Notes: generated by a model not told the origin, from the sequence alone. A stretch of 64,000 bases of DNA from Polaribacter sp. SA4-10 (GCA_949519155.1 CATIQU010000033.1:62001-126000); one strand, 5' to 3'; positions 17,512 to 27,010 are shown, numbered from the stretch's first letter. A program made the numbers and translations.

Positions 17512-18327
17512 ATGAAACAAAAACATCTGAATGAAACGGTCGCTTTTTTAAGAGCAGCAGGAATTACAAATCCAGCAATCGGAATTGTTTTGGGTACAGG
17601 ATTAGGAAAGTTGGTAGATGAAATTTCAATAGAGAAAGAAATTGCCTATTCAGAAATTCCTAATTTCCCAAAGGCAACGGTAGAATTTCATTCTGGTAAA
17701 TTAATTTATGGAGAATTTTCTGGTAAAAAAGTGCTTGTAATGGTTGGACGTTTTCATGTCTATGAAGGCTACAACTTATGGGAAGTAACCTACGGTATTC
17801 GCACCATGCACGCATTGGGAGTTGAAAATTTATTGGTTTCTAACGCTGCGGGTGCTATTAACTTGACCTATAAAAAAGGAGATTTAATGTTGATTGATGA
17901 TCATCTAAATCTACAAGGAGGTTCTCCTTTAGCCTTCAAAGGAGCGAATGCTTTTGGTAATATTTTTGCAGATATGTTGGCTCCGTATTCAAAAGAAATC
18001 AACCAAAAAATAAAGACCATTTCCAAAGAAAAGAACATTGAATTGCACGAAGGGGTGTATGCAAGTGTCGTGGGGCCACAATTGGAAACTAGAGCTGAAT
18101 ACAGAATGCTGCAAATTCTTGAAGTAGATGCTGTGGGTATGAGTACCGTACCTGAGGTAATTGTTGCCAAACAACTGAACTTGCCTTGTGCTGCCATCTC
18201 TGTTTTAACGGATGAATGTGATCCTAAAAATTTACAGCCGGTAGATATTGCTGACATTATTACGATTGCAGGAAAGGCCGAGCCAAAGATGATTGCCATT
18301 TTTAAAGAATTGATTAAAATAATATAA
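17512..18327 (+). CDS. Purine-nucleoside phosphorylase
   Basis: A 271-residue trimeric-type PNP. Visible are GIVLGTGLGKLVDE, the phosphate/ribose region FHSGKLIYG and GRFHVYEGY, NAAGAINL, the substrate Glu in GPQLETRAEYRML, VGMSTVPEVIVA and the catalytic Asn replaced in context TDECDP. The enzyme cleaves purine nucleosides with phosphate. Its position inside the arsenosugar operon suggests a dedicated task: phosphorolysis of the deoxyadenosyl-arsenic product of ArsS to release adenine. That is inference from context; general purine salvage is the alternative. Confidence 0.92.
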   Translation: MKQKHLNETVAFLRAAGITNPAIGIVLGTGLGKLVDEISIEKEIAYSEIPNFPKATVEFHSGKLIYGEFSGKKVLVMVGRFHVYEGYNLWEVTYGIRTMHALGVENLLVSNAAGAINLTYKKGDLMLIDDHLNLQGGSPLAFKGANAFGNIFADMLAPYSKEINQKIKTISKEKNIELHEGVYASVVGPQLETRAEYRMLQILEVDAVGMSTVPEVIVAKQLNLPCAAISVLTDECDPKNLQPVDIADIITIAGKAEPKMIAIFKELIKII

Positions 18328-18398
18328 AATAAAGCGCATTGTTTTCAGTTGCCTAATACAATCACTGAAACAGTAAACGAAGCATCAAATACAAAAAT

Positions 18399-19367
18399 AT
18401 GAGTTATTTAGAAACTACAAACGACGTATACAAACAAGCTGCATTAACTCCCGATGTTGGACTTTGTTGTACTACAAATCCAATTTGGGAATTGCCTGGT
18501 CTTAAAATACCTCGCATCATGCAAGAGATGAACTACGGTTGTGGTTCTACTGTGCATGCAAGAGATTTAACGAATAATCCCCAAATGCTTTATGTAGGTG
18601 TTGGTGGCGGAATGGAATTATTGCAATTTGCTTACTTCAACAGAATTAAAGGGGGTGTTATTGGGTTGGATGTTGTGGATGAAATGTTGGACGCTTCTCG
18701 TAAAAATTTCAAAATTGCAGAGAAACAAAACGGTTGGTTTCGAAGTGATTTTGTAGACTTACGAAAAGGGGATGCTATGAATTTACCCGTAGCAGACAAC
18801 TCTATAGATGTAGCAGCACAAAACTGTTTATTCAATATTTTTAAATCTGATGATTTAAAAAAAGCCATTGCTGAAATGCACCGTGTTTTAAAACCACATG
18901 GAAAATTGGTTATGAGCGACCCAACTTGTGAACAACCCATGAATGATGAATTACGAAACGATGCCCGTTTACGCGCGTTGTGTTTGAGTGGTAGCTTGTC
19001 TATTGCAGACTATGTAAAAGCACTTACGGATGCTGGATTTGGAACCATTGAAATTAGAGCTAGAAAGCCGTATCGAATTTTAGATCCTAAAAATTATCCT
19101 ACGGATGAATTGATTTATATTGAATCTATTGAAGTTGCTGCGATTAAAGACCCAATGCCTGCTGATGGCCCATGTATTTTTACAGGGAAAGCTGCTATCT
19201 ATTATGGAAGTGAAGATTATTTTGATGATGGACTGGGACATACTTTACTAAAAAACCAGCCTTTGGCAATTTGTGACAAAACAGCCGCTGCTTTAAAAGC
19301 TATTGGAAGGAATGATATTTTCTTTTCAGAATCTACGTTCCACTATGACGGTGGTGGATGTTGCTAA
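18399..19367 (+). CDS. arsM: Arsenosugar biosynthesis arsenite methyltransferase ArsM
   Basis: A 322-residue class I SAM methyltransferase. The SAM loop VGVGGGMELLQ is at 66-76 with Asp91 (GLDVVDEML). Cysteines stand at the positions expected for arsenic binding: Cys23/24, Cys48 (YGCGST), Cys143 (QNCLFNIF) and Cys195 (CLSGSL). The C-terminus ends GGGCC, a further thiol pair. ArsM methylates trivalent arsenic stepwise, detoxifying it and providing the substrate of ArsS. It is the last gene before a bidirectional terminator at 19388. Confidence 0.93.
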   Translation: MSYLETTNDVYKQAALTPDVGLCCTTNPIWELPGLKIPRIMQEMNYGCGSTVHARDLTNNPQMLYVGVGGGMELLQFAYFNRIKGGVIGLDVVDEMLDASRKNFKIAEKQNGWFRSDFVDLRKGDAMNLPVADNSIDVAAQNCLFNIFKSDDLKKAIAEMHRVLKPHGKLVMSDPTCEQPMNDELRNDARLRALCLSGSLSIADYVKALTDAGFGTIEIRARKPYRILDPKNYPTDELIYIESIEVAAIKDPMPADGPCIFTGKAAIYYGSEDYFDDGLGHTLLKNQPLAICDKTAAALKAIGRNDIFFSESTFHYDGGGCC

Positions 19368-19387
19368 AACAACAGTGTGAATAAAAC

Positions 19388-19422
19388 AAAAAAAGGCGTG
19401 CTATAAGCACGTCTTTTTTTTT
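19388..19422. terminator. Bidirectional terminator after arsM
   Basis: GGCGTGCT and AGCACGTC form an 8-base-pair stem with an ATA loop and flanking A and T runs. It closes the arsM transcript and can also close the opposing HMA-protein gene. Confidence 0.85.
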
Positions 19423-19684
19423 AAGCATCTATTCTACCAACGGCACAACTCACAAAAGATTTTGCTTTGTGTATAATGGTGTTTTTATCACCCACTTCTG
19501 GGTATCCTAATTTTGATAATTTTTCTTTTATCAAATCGATCAATACATTTTCTGAAGTAATGGAAACGGTATCATTTTCTACGTCAACAAGTACATCGCT
19601 CACATTTTCTATGGATAATAATCCTTTTTTAATGGTGGCTGCGCAGCCTCCACATTTTAAGTTTTCTATTTTTATAACGGTCAT
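19421..19684 (-). CDS. Heavy-metal-associated (HMA) domain protein
   Basis: An 87-residue protein that is essentially one ferredoxin-like HMA domain. The metal site C-G-G-C is at residues 11-14 (LKCGGCAATIKKGL) followed by VSDVLVDVENDTVSI, the second beta-hairpin. Such proteins carry Cu(I) or another soft metal in the cytosol. No P-type ATPase is adjacent. A TATCTTTG element (minus strand, 19709-19716) lies just upstream. It could belong functionally with the arsenic genes, but that is not shown by sequence. Confidence 0.88.
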   Translation of the reverse strand: MTVIKIENLKCGGCAATIKKGLLSIENVSDVLVDVENDTVSITSENVLIDLIKEKLSKLGYPEVGDKNTIIHKAKSFVSCAVGRIDA

Positions 19685-19758
19685 CGTCTTTTTATTTAAA
19701 GTGGATTACAAAGATATCAATTCTTTTTATAGATTACAGTAACAACTGTTACACAAGC

Positions 19759-20121
19759 TTACTGTTTGCTCCACATCTTGTAGCCGCCTAGAACATTATA
19801 GACTTCAAATCCTTTTTCCTTGAGTATCATGGCAGACTTTCCGCTTCTGTTTCCACTTCTGCAATACAAATATACAGGTTTGGAGGAATCTAGTTGTTGT
19901 ACCGCTTGTTCTGCAAAATCTGCATCAAAATAATTGGCAAAAAGGGCTGTCTCTATAAACCCATCACTAACTTCTTTTGGGCTTCTTACATCTAATAATT
20001 GTATTTTTTCTTTTGCTAATAATGCTTTTAATTCTAACGTAGTGATTGTTTTAATCTCTTGCATTTGATTGCAATTGATAAACAAGAAACTCACGAATAA
20101 GATGCCGATTAATTTTTTCAT
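19759..20121 (-). CDS. Rhodanese-like domain lipoprotein
   Basis: A 120-residue protein with a lipoprotein signal (lipobox LFINC, Cys17) followed by one rhodanese domain. The substrate-binding DVRSPKEVSDG is at about 44-54 and the active-site loop CRSGNRSG starts at Cys87. Single-domain rhodaneses transfer sulfane sulfur; an envelope location follows from the lipobox. It sits between the HMA protein and the SulP transporter genes, on the same strand. Confidence 0.9.
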   Translation of the reverse strand: MKKLIGILFVSFLFINCNQMQEIKTITTLELKALLAKEKIQLLDVRSPKEVSDGFIETALFANYFDADFAEQAVQQLDSSKPVYLYCRSGNRSGKSAMILKEKGFEVYNVLGGYKMWSKQ

Positions 20122-20164
20122 TTTATAATTTTATAGCTGTTAATTGTATGCTTTGTTTTATGTT

Positions 20165-21463
20165 TTACTGGTCGCGATCTATTTCCTGTTTTATAATCTT
20201 AGGACGTATCTTCTTGTAAGTGTTTATCGTTAAGGAAGAAATAACTCCAATTAAAATTCCATATTCAATGCCAAAAATTAAAGTTGAGACAAAGGTGATG
20301 AGCATCAGGCAGAAATCTAATTTATGAGTCCTCCATAAATAAAAACCCTCACTGAAATTAATCAATCCAAAGACGGCAACAATAATGATCGCCGCTAAAA
20401 CTGTATTGGGTAAATAGTAAAAATAGGGTGTTAAAAATAATAGTGTAAAGACGACCATTGCAACAGATATTAACGCAGCCATCCCTGTAGTTGCTCCGCT
20501 TTCTTGATTGATGGCTGAACGTGAAAAACTTGAGGTGGAAGGATAGGCTTTAAAAAAAGAACCTACAATATTACTCAATCCTAAGGCAATTAATTCTTGA
20601 TTGGGTCGTACTCGGTAATCGTCTTGTTTTGCTTCTAACGTTTTTCCAATAGAAATAAGTTCTAAATACCCCACCATTACCAAAGTAAGTGCTATTGGCA
20701 TGAGTTGTTTTATCAACTGAAAATCGAATATTGGAATGCTAAAACTTGGCAATCCAGATGGAATACTTTTTACGATGGCAACGTCTTTGAGGTTGACACC
20801 AAAGTATTTCATTACCAATATTCCTAAAACTACAACGATCAGGGCGTTTGGAATTTTCTTATTGATATTTCTAAATATAATGATAATCACCATTGCGATG
20901 CATCCAATGCTTGTGGTATGGGTATTGAAATTTAAAATTTGTTCCCAAAAATTGGGTAGTAAAATTTGTATTTGATCACTTTGGATAAAGTTGACACCTA
21001 ATAAATTTCTGAATTGGTTGAGTCCAATAGTCAATGCAACAGCTGATGTAAATCCGATGATTACTGGTTTTGATAAAAAATTAACTACGAAGCCTAATTT
21101 AAAAACACCCATCATAAACTGAATTATTCCAACCAGTAAGGCTAATAAAATTGCGATTGAAATATAACTTTCTGACCCTGCTAAGGCCAATGTAGATACT
21201 CCCGTGGCAACGATTAAAGAATCCATTGCAACAGGACCAATCGCAACCTGTCTTGATGTTCCAAAAATAGTATAAATGATTTGGGGCAATAAGGCACAAT
21301 ACAACCCATAAATAGGGGGGAGTCCTGCAATAAGAGCATAAGCAATTCCTTGAGGAATTAAAATAATACCAACGGTAATCCCCGCAATTAAATCGCCCTT
21401 AAAACGATATGATTGGTAGTTGGGAAGCCATTCTAATATGGGTATTATTTTTTTAAAGTTCAT
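20165..21463 (-). CDS. SulP family inorganic anion transporter lacking a STAS domain
   Basis: A 432-residue SLC26/SulP permease. It shows WLPNYQSYRFKGDLIAGITVGIILIPQGIAYA, GLPPIYGLYCALLP and GSFFKAYPSTSSFSRSAIN, all family landmarks, and about 12-14 hydrophobic segments. Typical bacterial SulP proteins have some 550 residues with a cytoplasmic STAS domain. Here the protein ends with INTYKKIRPKIIKQEIDRDQ shortly after the last membrane helix, so STAS is missing. Substrates in the family are sulfate, bicarbonate and other anions. The ATG at 21463 was preferred to a TTG seven codons upstream. Confidence 0.9.
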   Translation of the reverse strand: MNFKKIIPILEWLPNYQSYRFKGDLIAGITVGIILIPQGIAYALIAGLPPIYGLYCALLPQIIYTIFGTSRQVAIGPVAMDSLIVATGVSTLALAGSESYISIAILLALLVGIIQFMMGVFKLGFVVNFLSKPVIIGFTSAVALTIGLNQFRNLLGVNFIQSDQIQILLPNFWEQILNFNTHTTSIGCIAMVIIIIFRNINKKIPNALIVVVLGILVMKYFGVNLKDVAIVKSIPSGLPSFSIPIFDFQLIKQLMPIALTLVMVGYLELISIGKTLEAKQDDYRVRPNQELIALGLSNIVGSFFKAYPSTSSFSRSAINQESGATTGMAALISVAMVVFTLLFLTPYFYYLPNTVLAAIIIVAVFGLINFSEGFYLWRTHKLDFCLMLITFVSTLIFGIEYGILIGVISSLTINTYKKIRPKIIKQEIDRDQ

Positions 21464-21542
21464 TTTTTTATTCGCTATTTGCAATCCGCTTTTGGGTATC
21501 CGAAATTACGAACTGCTAACTGCTAACGTTACATTGCTTTGT

Positions 21543-22565
21543 CTAAAACAATTCACCTGTATTTCTTCCTTTTACACGTCCAAGATGTTTGTAGGCCAAT
21601 TCTGTAACCTCTCTCCCTCTTGGAGTTCGCATGATAAATCCTTGCTGAATTAAAAAGGGCTCATAGACTTCTTCAATGGTTTCCGTATTTTCACTTACCG
21701 CTGTGGCAATGGTGCTTAATCCTACGGGACCTCCTTTAAATTTATCAATAATGGTTGTTAAAATTTTATTATCCATTTCATCCAAACCATGGGCATCTAC
21801 ATTCAATGCTTTTAATGCATATTTTGCGATTTCTATGGTAATGCTTCCGGTGCCTTTTATTTGTGCAAAATCTCGAACTCTACGGAGTAATGCATTGGCT
21901 ATTCTTGGAGTTCCTCTACTTCTTCCAGCAATTTCTATGGCAGCTTCCATAGAAATAGGCACGCCCAAAATATCGGCACTTCGTTGAACGATTGTGGTTA
22001 ATAATTCTGTAGAATAGTAATGTAATCTGCTATTGATTCCAAAACGCGCTCTCATGGGTGCTGTTAACAATCCCGAACGGGTAGTAGCTCCTATTAAGGT
22101 AAAAGGTTCTAGGTTGATTTGAACGGTTCTGGCATTGGGGCCAGATTCAATCATTATATCGATCTTATAGTCTTCCATGGCAGAATACAAGTATTCTTCT
22201 ACAATGGGGCTTAAACGATGAATTTCATCTATAAAAAGCACATCTCGCTCGTCCAAGTTGGTCAGCAATCCTGCTAAATCTCCGGGCTTGTCTAAAACAG
22301 GTCCAGAAGTCACTTTAATCCCTACTTGCAATTCATTGGCAAGTATGTGTGCTAAGGTTGTTTTTCCTAAACCTGGGGGACCGTGAAAAAGGGTATGGTC
22401 TAAAGCTTCTTCTCTTTGATTGGCGGCTTCTACAAAAATTTTTAAGTTGTCGATGGCTTGATCTTGTCCAGAAAAATCATCAAAGGAAAGCGGGCGTAGT
22501 TTTTTTTCTACGTCTAAATCTTCGTTTGATAGGTTGCTATTCTCTGGGTTTAAATGCTCATTCAT
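21543..22565 (-). CDS. ruvB: Holliday junction branch migration DNA helicase RuvB
   Basis: A 340-residue AAA+ ATPase of normal RuvB length. It has [12 protein letters not shown], Walker [12 protein letters not shown], Walker [12 protein letters not shown], sensor [18 protein letters not shown] and the C-terminal winged helix ending in [17 protein letters not shown]. RuvB drives branch migration with RuvA and RuvC. The start at 22565 gives [11 protein letters not shown]; a longer frame would run across the promoter element at 22571-22578. Neighbours are not recombination genes. Confidence 0.97.
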   Translation of the reverse strand: MNEHLNPENSNLSNEDLDVEKKLRPLSFDDFSGQDQAIDNLKIFVEAANQREEALDHTLFHGPPGLGKTTLAHILANELQVGIKVTSGPVLDKPGDLAGLLTNLDERDVLFIDEIHRLSPIVEEYLYSAMEDYKIDIMIESGPNARTVQINLEPFTLIGATTRSGLLTAPMRARFGINSRLHYYSTELLTTIVQRSADILGVPISMEAAIEIAGRSRGTPRIANALLRRVRDFAQIKGTGSITIEIAKYALKALNVDAHGLDEMDNKILTTIIDKFKGGPVGLSTIATAVSENTETIEEVYEPFLIQQGFIMRTPRGREVTELAYKHLGRVKGRNTGELF

Positions 22566-22570
22566 AAATA

Positions 22571-22578
22571 CAAAGATA
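22571..22578 (-). promoter_or_regulatory. Promoter -7 element of ruvB
   Basis: Minus-strand TATCTTTG matches TAnnTTTG. It lies only 5 bases before the ATG, implying a very short or nearly leaderless transcript. Confidence 0.45.
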
Positions 22579-22618
22579 CTATTAATTGTAATCAATTTTT
22601 GAGGATTCGCATCAAACA

Positions 22619-22650
22619 AAAAACCTTTCCGTGATAGGAAAGGTTTTTTA
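22619..22650 (-). terminator. Terminator at the end of the act-cox operon
   Basis: AAACCTTTCC and GGAAAGGTTT form a 10-base-pair stem with a GTGATA loop, followed on the minus strand by a T run. It stands 25 bases past the coxA stop and separates the respiratory operon from ruvB. Confidence 0.85.
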
Positions 22651-22674
22651 TATTTATGTTGACGTATCTATGTC

Positions 22675-24456
22675 CTAAGAAGGTTCTTCGCCTTCAAGTA
22701 ATGGTGTTGTTTGTAAAACAAAATCTTGACCATGTAAGAAATCACTATCATCATCATCTGCGTCTACACGCTTGCTATAATCATAAGCCCATCTGTGTAC
22801 TTCTGGAATTTTTCCTGGCCAGTTTCCATGAATATGTTCTACAGGAGTTGTCCACTCTAAAGTATTCGACTTCCATGGGTTTTGTGTTGCTTTTGGTCCT
22901 CTATACATAGAGATAAAGAAGTTGGCTATAAAAATAAGTTGTGCCACACCTCCTGCTAAAGCGAATAATGTAATCACCACGTTGATGTCTGCTAAATCGT
23001 CAAACATTGGAAATTCTGTGTTGGTATAATATCTTCTTGGCAATCCTGCTAATCCAATAAAGTGCATTGGCCAGAATACTCCGTACGCACAAATAATTGT
23101 GATCCAAAAATGCCAGTATCCTAATGTTTTGTTCATCATTCTACCATACATTTTAGGGAACCAATGATACACACCGGCATACATTCCAAAAATTGCTGAG
23201 ACTCCCATTACTAAGTGAAAGTGAGCGACTACGAAGTAGGTATCATGGATGTTGATATCTAATGCGGAATCTCCTAAAACTAATCCTGTTAATCCTCCTG
23301 TTACGAAGGTAGAAACCAATCCAATAGAGAATAACATTGCTGGATTTAATTGAAGATTTCCTTTCCATAGGGTCGTTAAGTAATTGAATGCTTTTACGGC
23401 AGATGGAATTGCAATTAATAAGGTTGTAAATGTAAATACTGATCCTAAGAAAGGGTTCATTCCTGAAATAAACATGTGGTGTCCCCAAACAATTGTAGAT
23501 AAAAATGCAATGGCCATAATTGACAGGATCATTGCTCGGTATCCGAAAATGGGTTTTCTTGAATTTGTGGAAATTACTTCTGAGGTAATTCCTAATGCTG
23601 GTAATAATACAATATATACTTCTGGGTGTCCTAAGAACCAGAATAAGTGTTCAAATAAGACTGGAGATCCTCCTTGGTAATGCAACACTTCTCCTGAGAT
23701 AAAAATATCTGATAAAAAGAAAGAGGTTCCAAAACTTCTATCGAAAATCAATAATAAGGCTGCTGATAACAGTACTGGAAATGAAACAACTCCAATAATT
23801 GCAGTAATAAAGAATGCCCACATTGTTAGTGGCAATCTTGTCATATGCATTCCTTTTGTACGTAAGTTTAAAACGGTTACGATATAGTTTAGTGCTCCAA
23901 TTAATGAAGAGGCAATAAAAATCGCCATAGAAACTAACCATAAGGTCATTCCAGCTCCTGAACCTGGTATTGCTTGTGGCAATGCAGATAATGGAGGATA
24001 TACGGTCCAACCTGCAGATGCGGGGCCTGCTTCAACAAACAAGGAAATCACCATCACTACACTTGAGATGAAGAATAACCAATAAGAAATCATGTTTAAA
24101 AAACCGGATGCCATATCTCTTGCTCCAATTTGCAAGGGAATTAATAGGTTTGAAAAAGTACCACTTAGTCCTGCTGTAAGTACAAAGAATACCATGATGG
24201 TACCATGAATGGTTACTAGGGCTAAATAAATATCTGGATCCATGATACCATTTGTTTGATGCGATCCTAAGAAAGCTTCAACAATTGTAAATGAGGTATC
24301 TGGCCAAGCTAATTGTAAACGGAATAACATTGACATTAAAACCGCTATAATTCCCATAAACATTCCGGTTACTAGGAATTGTTTCGAAATCATTTTATGA
24401 TCTTGACTAAAAATGTATTTTGTTACAAATGTTTCTTTATGGTGATGCTCTGACAT
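22675..24456 (-). CDS. coxA: Cytochrome c oxidase subunit I (aa3-type)
   Basis: A 593-residue, 12-helix haem-copper oxidase subunit. The metal ligands are visible: His84 (VTIHGTIMVFF) and His414 for haem a, His412 for haem a3, and His277, His326 and His327 for CuB. Tyr281 in HPEVY is the cross-linked residue of type A oxidases. It reduces O2 to water at the cytoplasmic membrane while pumping protons. It is the last gene of the operon, 26 bases after coxB. No coxC follows, and the window holds no separate subunit III gene. Confidence 0.96.
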   Translation of the reverse strand: MSEHHHKETFVTKYIFSQDHKMISKQFLVTGMFMGIIAVLMSMLFRLQLAWPDTSFTIVEAFLGSHQTNGIMDPDIYLALVTIHGTIMVFFVLTAGLSGTFSNLLIPLQIGARDMASGFLNMISYWLFFISSVVMVISLFVEAGPASAGWTVYPPLSALPQAIPGSGAGMTLWLVSMAIFIASSLIGALNYIVTVLNLRTKGMHMTRLPLTMWAFFITAIIGVVSFPVLLSAALLLIFDRSFGTSFFLSDIFISGEVLHYQGGSPVLFEHLFWFLGHPEVYIVLLPALGITSEVISTNSRKPIFGYRAMILSIMAIAFLSTIVWGHHMFISGMNPFLGSVFTFTTLLIAIPSAVKAFNYLTTLWKGNLQLNPAMLFSIGLVSTFVTGGLTGLVLGDSALDINIHDTYFVVAHFHLVMGVSAIFGMYAGVYHWFPKMYGRMMNKTLGYWHFWITIICAYGVFWPMHFIGLAGLPRRYYTNTEFPMFDDLADINVVITLFALAGGVAQLIFIANFFISMYRGPKATQNPWKSNTLEWTTPVEHIHGNWPGKIPEVHRWAYDYSKRVDADDDDSDFLHGQDFVLQTTPLLEGEEPS

Positions 24457-24482
24457 AATCTTATTGATTTGTAGTGTCTATA

Positions 24483-25499
24483 TTATTTTTTAATTACTTC
24501 TGCTAATGTTGGTCTGGCTGCAATCCACTTGTCATACTCATCTTGTTCTAAGACGGTAATTTTCATTTGCATGTTAAAATGGGCTTGTCCACAAATTTTG
24601 TTACATAAAAGTAGATAATCAAACTCATAAGGATCTTCTCCTTTAGCTTTTCTAATTTTATTAATCGCATTTGTTTTATCCATTACTTCTGGATTCAACC
24701 TCATTTCTTCGGTTGTGAATTTTGGTGTGAAACCAAATTCTGTTACCATTCCTGGCACACAGTTCATTTGTGCTCTAAAGTGTGGCATATATGCTGAGTG
24801 AAGCACATCTTGTGAACGGAACTTAAAGTGTATTTTTCTTCCTTTTGGAAGTACTAATTCTGTTACTTGTTTGTCGTCTTGTGCATTTGGATCTGACATA
24901 TCAACACCCATTGTATTAAGATTGTTAATGTCTATGTAATTTACATTTCCTAAACCTAAGGTATTGTCTTCTCCTGCATAACGAGCATCCCATCTAAATT
25001 GTTGTGAATACACTTCAATAACAACGGCATCTTTTTCATCAGATAGATCCATTACTTCATTCCACTGCCATAATCCGTATCCGATTAAAACAACCAGTAC
25101 GACTGCTGGAATAATGGTCCAAATAATTTCTAATTGATGGCTGTCTGCGAAAAATTTTGCTTTTCTATCTTTTCTTCCTCTGTACTTGTAAGTGAAGTAG
25201 AAAATTAAAAACTGCATGATAAATTGGACGATACCAATCAACCAAAATGTAATATCAAAAAGATTGTCATCATGTTCTCCTTCAATAGAAGCAGACTCAG
25301 GCAACATCAATACATTCATTGCTAATAAACAATAAATCATCATTGCATAAAAGAATACCGTAAAGGCTAAAAAGTACTTTCCCTGTTTGTCATTATCGTG
25401 ATCATCTGCGATCACAGATCGTAAGTTCATTACTCTGGTAATCTGCCAAAAACTGACTCCAATTGCAACACCTATAAAAATATAAAATAAAGCTAACAT
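24483..25499 (-). CDS. coxB: Cytochrome c oxidase subunit II
   Basis: A 338-residue protein with an N-terminal hydrophobic segment, a second around residues 45-65, a third at 83-103 and a fourth at 123-145, then a periplasmic cupredoxin domain. The CuA site is complete: His234 (DVLHSAYMPH), Cys299, Cys303, His307 and Met310 in CNKICGQAHFNM. It accepts electrons from the c-type haems of alternative complex III. An extra membrane region at the N-terminus compared with the two-helix standard is typical of the Bacteroidetes form. Its spacing of 35 bases after actF supports one operon. Confidence 0.95.
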   Translation of the reverse strand: MLALFYIFIGVAIGVSFWQITRVMNLRSVIADDHDNDKQGKYFLAFTVFFYAMMIYCLLAMNVLMLPESASIEGEHDDNLFDITFWLIGIVQFIMQFLIFYFTYKYRGRKDRKAKFFADSHQLEIIWTIIPAVVLVVLIGYGLWQWNEVMDLSDEKDAVVIEVYSQQFRWDARYAGEDNTLGLGNVNYIDINNLNTMGVDMSDPNAQDDKQVTELVLPKGRKIHFKFRSQDVLHSAYMPHFRAQMNCVPGMVTEFGFTPKFTTEEMRLNPEVMDKTNAINKIRKAKGEDPYEFDYLLLCNKICGQAHFNMQMKITVLEQDEYDKWIAARPTLAEVIKK

Positions 25500-25534
25500 A
25501 TTTATTTTGTCTTAATTTTTTAATTCAATTATTA

Positions 25535-26983
25535 TTAATGGTGATCTCCAGATCCTTCTCCTGTGTGTTCAATATTGTAATAGTGGAAATGCTCACTCTC
25601 TTTTAAGAATGGATTTCCTTTGGTAATTGGATTTGCTTTTGCAAATGCGCTAAAAGTAGTATAGATAAACAATCCTACAAAGAAAAAGATCGCACTCAAT
25701 TCAGGGATTCCAAAGGACCACTGAGCTCCTACAGTTGATGGCATTATCATTACAAATACATCTACATAATGTCCCATTAAAATAACAGCTCCTCCGATAA
25801 AGACAAACCAAGGCTTGCTTTTAAAGTCACTATTAATTAATAGTAATATTGGAAATACAAAATTCATCACAACCATTCCTAAGAACGGTAATTTATACTC
25901 TGTAAATCTTGCTACGAAATAGGTAGTTTCTTCTGGAATATCGGCATACCAAATAAGCATGAACTGTGAAAACCATAAGTAGGTCCAGAATACTGAAAAA
26001 CCAAACATAAACTTTGCTAAATCGTGAATATGACTGTCATTAATCCCTGGTAAGGCATTTTTAGAACGTAAATAAATGGTTACAAACGCAATTACTGTTA
26101 AAGCACTTACTAATAAAGTTGCCAATACATACCAACCAAATAATGTTGAAAACCAGTGTGGATCTAATCCCATAATCCAATCCCAAGACATCATCGATTC
26201 TGTGATCATGAATAAGAATAAGAAAATAACTGACATATTATAGTTTTTCTTGTAGGTTTTGTTTCCGTCGTTTGAAGTATCTTCTTTGATAGAACCTTTT
26301 CTAATTAAGAATCTATATGCATTCCAAATTACTAGGTATGCAATACTTCTTAACATAAAACCGGTTGAATTCATCCACATCGATTTCCCATCAATAATAG
26401 CATCGTATTTGTCGCTTTCAGGGTCAAAAACACCTTCTGCCATCCATGGAAATAAGTGATTGATATGCATTACAGATGCTGCCAAAACAACAATCATAAT
26501 AATAGATACGGGCAATAAGTTTGCCGTAATTGCTTCCATAACTCGTAAGATTACTACTGACCAACCTACTTGGGCAACTCTTTGAATTGCATAGAACGTT
26601 AATACTAAAAGTGTCAATCCTAATGAGAAAAACAATGCTACATAAAATGCGGACCAAGGTCTATTTTGTAATTGATGTAAAACGTGAGTGGCATGTTCAT
26701 CACCGTGAGATGTATCATGATCTTCTGAAGCATGTATCATAGCAGCATGCGCTTGTTTATCGGTTTTTACTACATGCGTATCATGGCTTGCTTCCGCTGC
26801 ATGAGGTGATGCTACTTCGCCGTGAGTTCCACCATGTGCGTCACTATTTGCAGCTTCAATTGCATGTTTTGCGTCTTCTAATGATAGTTGAGAACTATTA
26901 TAAAAACTAAACGCCATCCCAACAAATCCTAAGACGATGAGGGCTAATGATAATGTTTTTAATCTACCTGAGAATTGATACAT
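25535..26983 (-). CDS. actF: Alternative complex III subunit ActF (quinol:cytochrome c oxidoreductase membrane subunit)
   Basis: A 482-residue integral membrane protein with about 10 helices. It contains the ActF-type SMMSWDWIMGLDPHWFSTLFGWYVLA segment and other conserved aromatic motifs. ActF and ActC form the membrane part of the quinol-oxidising complex. Between helix 1 and helix 2 (about residues 38-105) is a histidine-rich loop with some 12 histidines, and the C-terminus ends in GSGDHH. The position between actE and coxB is the standard order in Flavobacteriia. Confidence 0.92.
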   Translation of the reverse strand: MYQFSGRLKTLSLALIVLGFVGMAFSFYNSSQLSLEDAKHAIEAANSDAHGGTHGEVASPHAAEASHDTHVVKTDKQAHAAMIHASEDHDTSHGDEHATHVLHQLQNRPWSAFYVALFFSLGLTLLVLTFYAIQRVAQVGWSVVILRVMEAITANLLPVSIIMIVVLAASVMHINHLFPWMAEGVFDPESDKYDAIIDGKSMWMNSTGFMLRSIAYLVIWNAYRFLIRKGSIKEDTSNDGNKTYKKNYNMSVIFLFLFMITESMMSWDWIMGLDPHWFSTLFGWYVLATLLVSALTVIAFVTIYLRSKNALPGINDSHIHDLAKFMFGFSVFWTYLWFSQFMLIWYADIPEETTYFVARFTEYKLPFLGMVVMNFVFPILLLINSDFKSKPWFVFIGGAVILMGHYVDVFVMIMPSTVGAQWSFGIPELSAIFFFVGLFIYTTFSAFAKANPITKGNPFLKESEHFHYYNIEHTGEGSGDHH

Positions 26984-27010
26984 ATCTTTCGTATTCTTTC
27001 TTTTTAAACT

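Noticed and set aside
17901-18299. 132-codon minus-strand frame
   Set aside because: Antisense shadow of the purine nucleoside phosphorylase gene, with no recognisable motif.
18342-18371. Dyad between PNP and arsM considered as a terminator
   Set aside because: TTTCAGT and ACTGAAA are separated by a long loop and no T run follows, so read-through into arsM is more likely.
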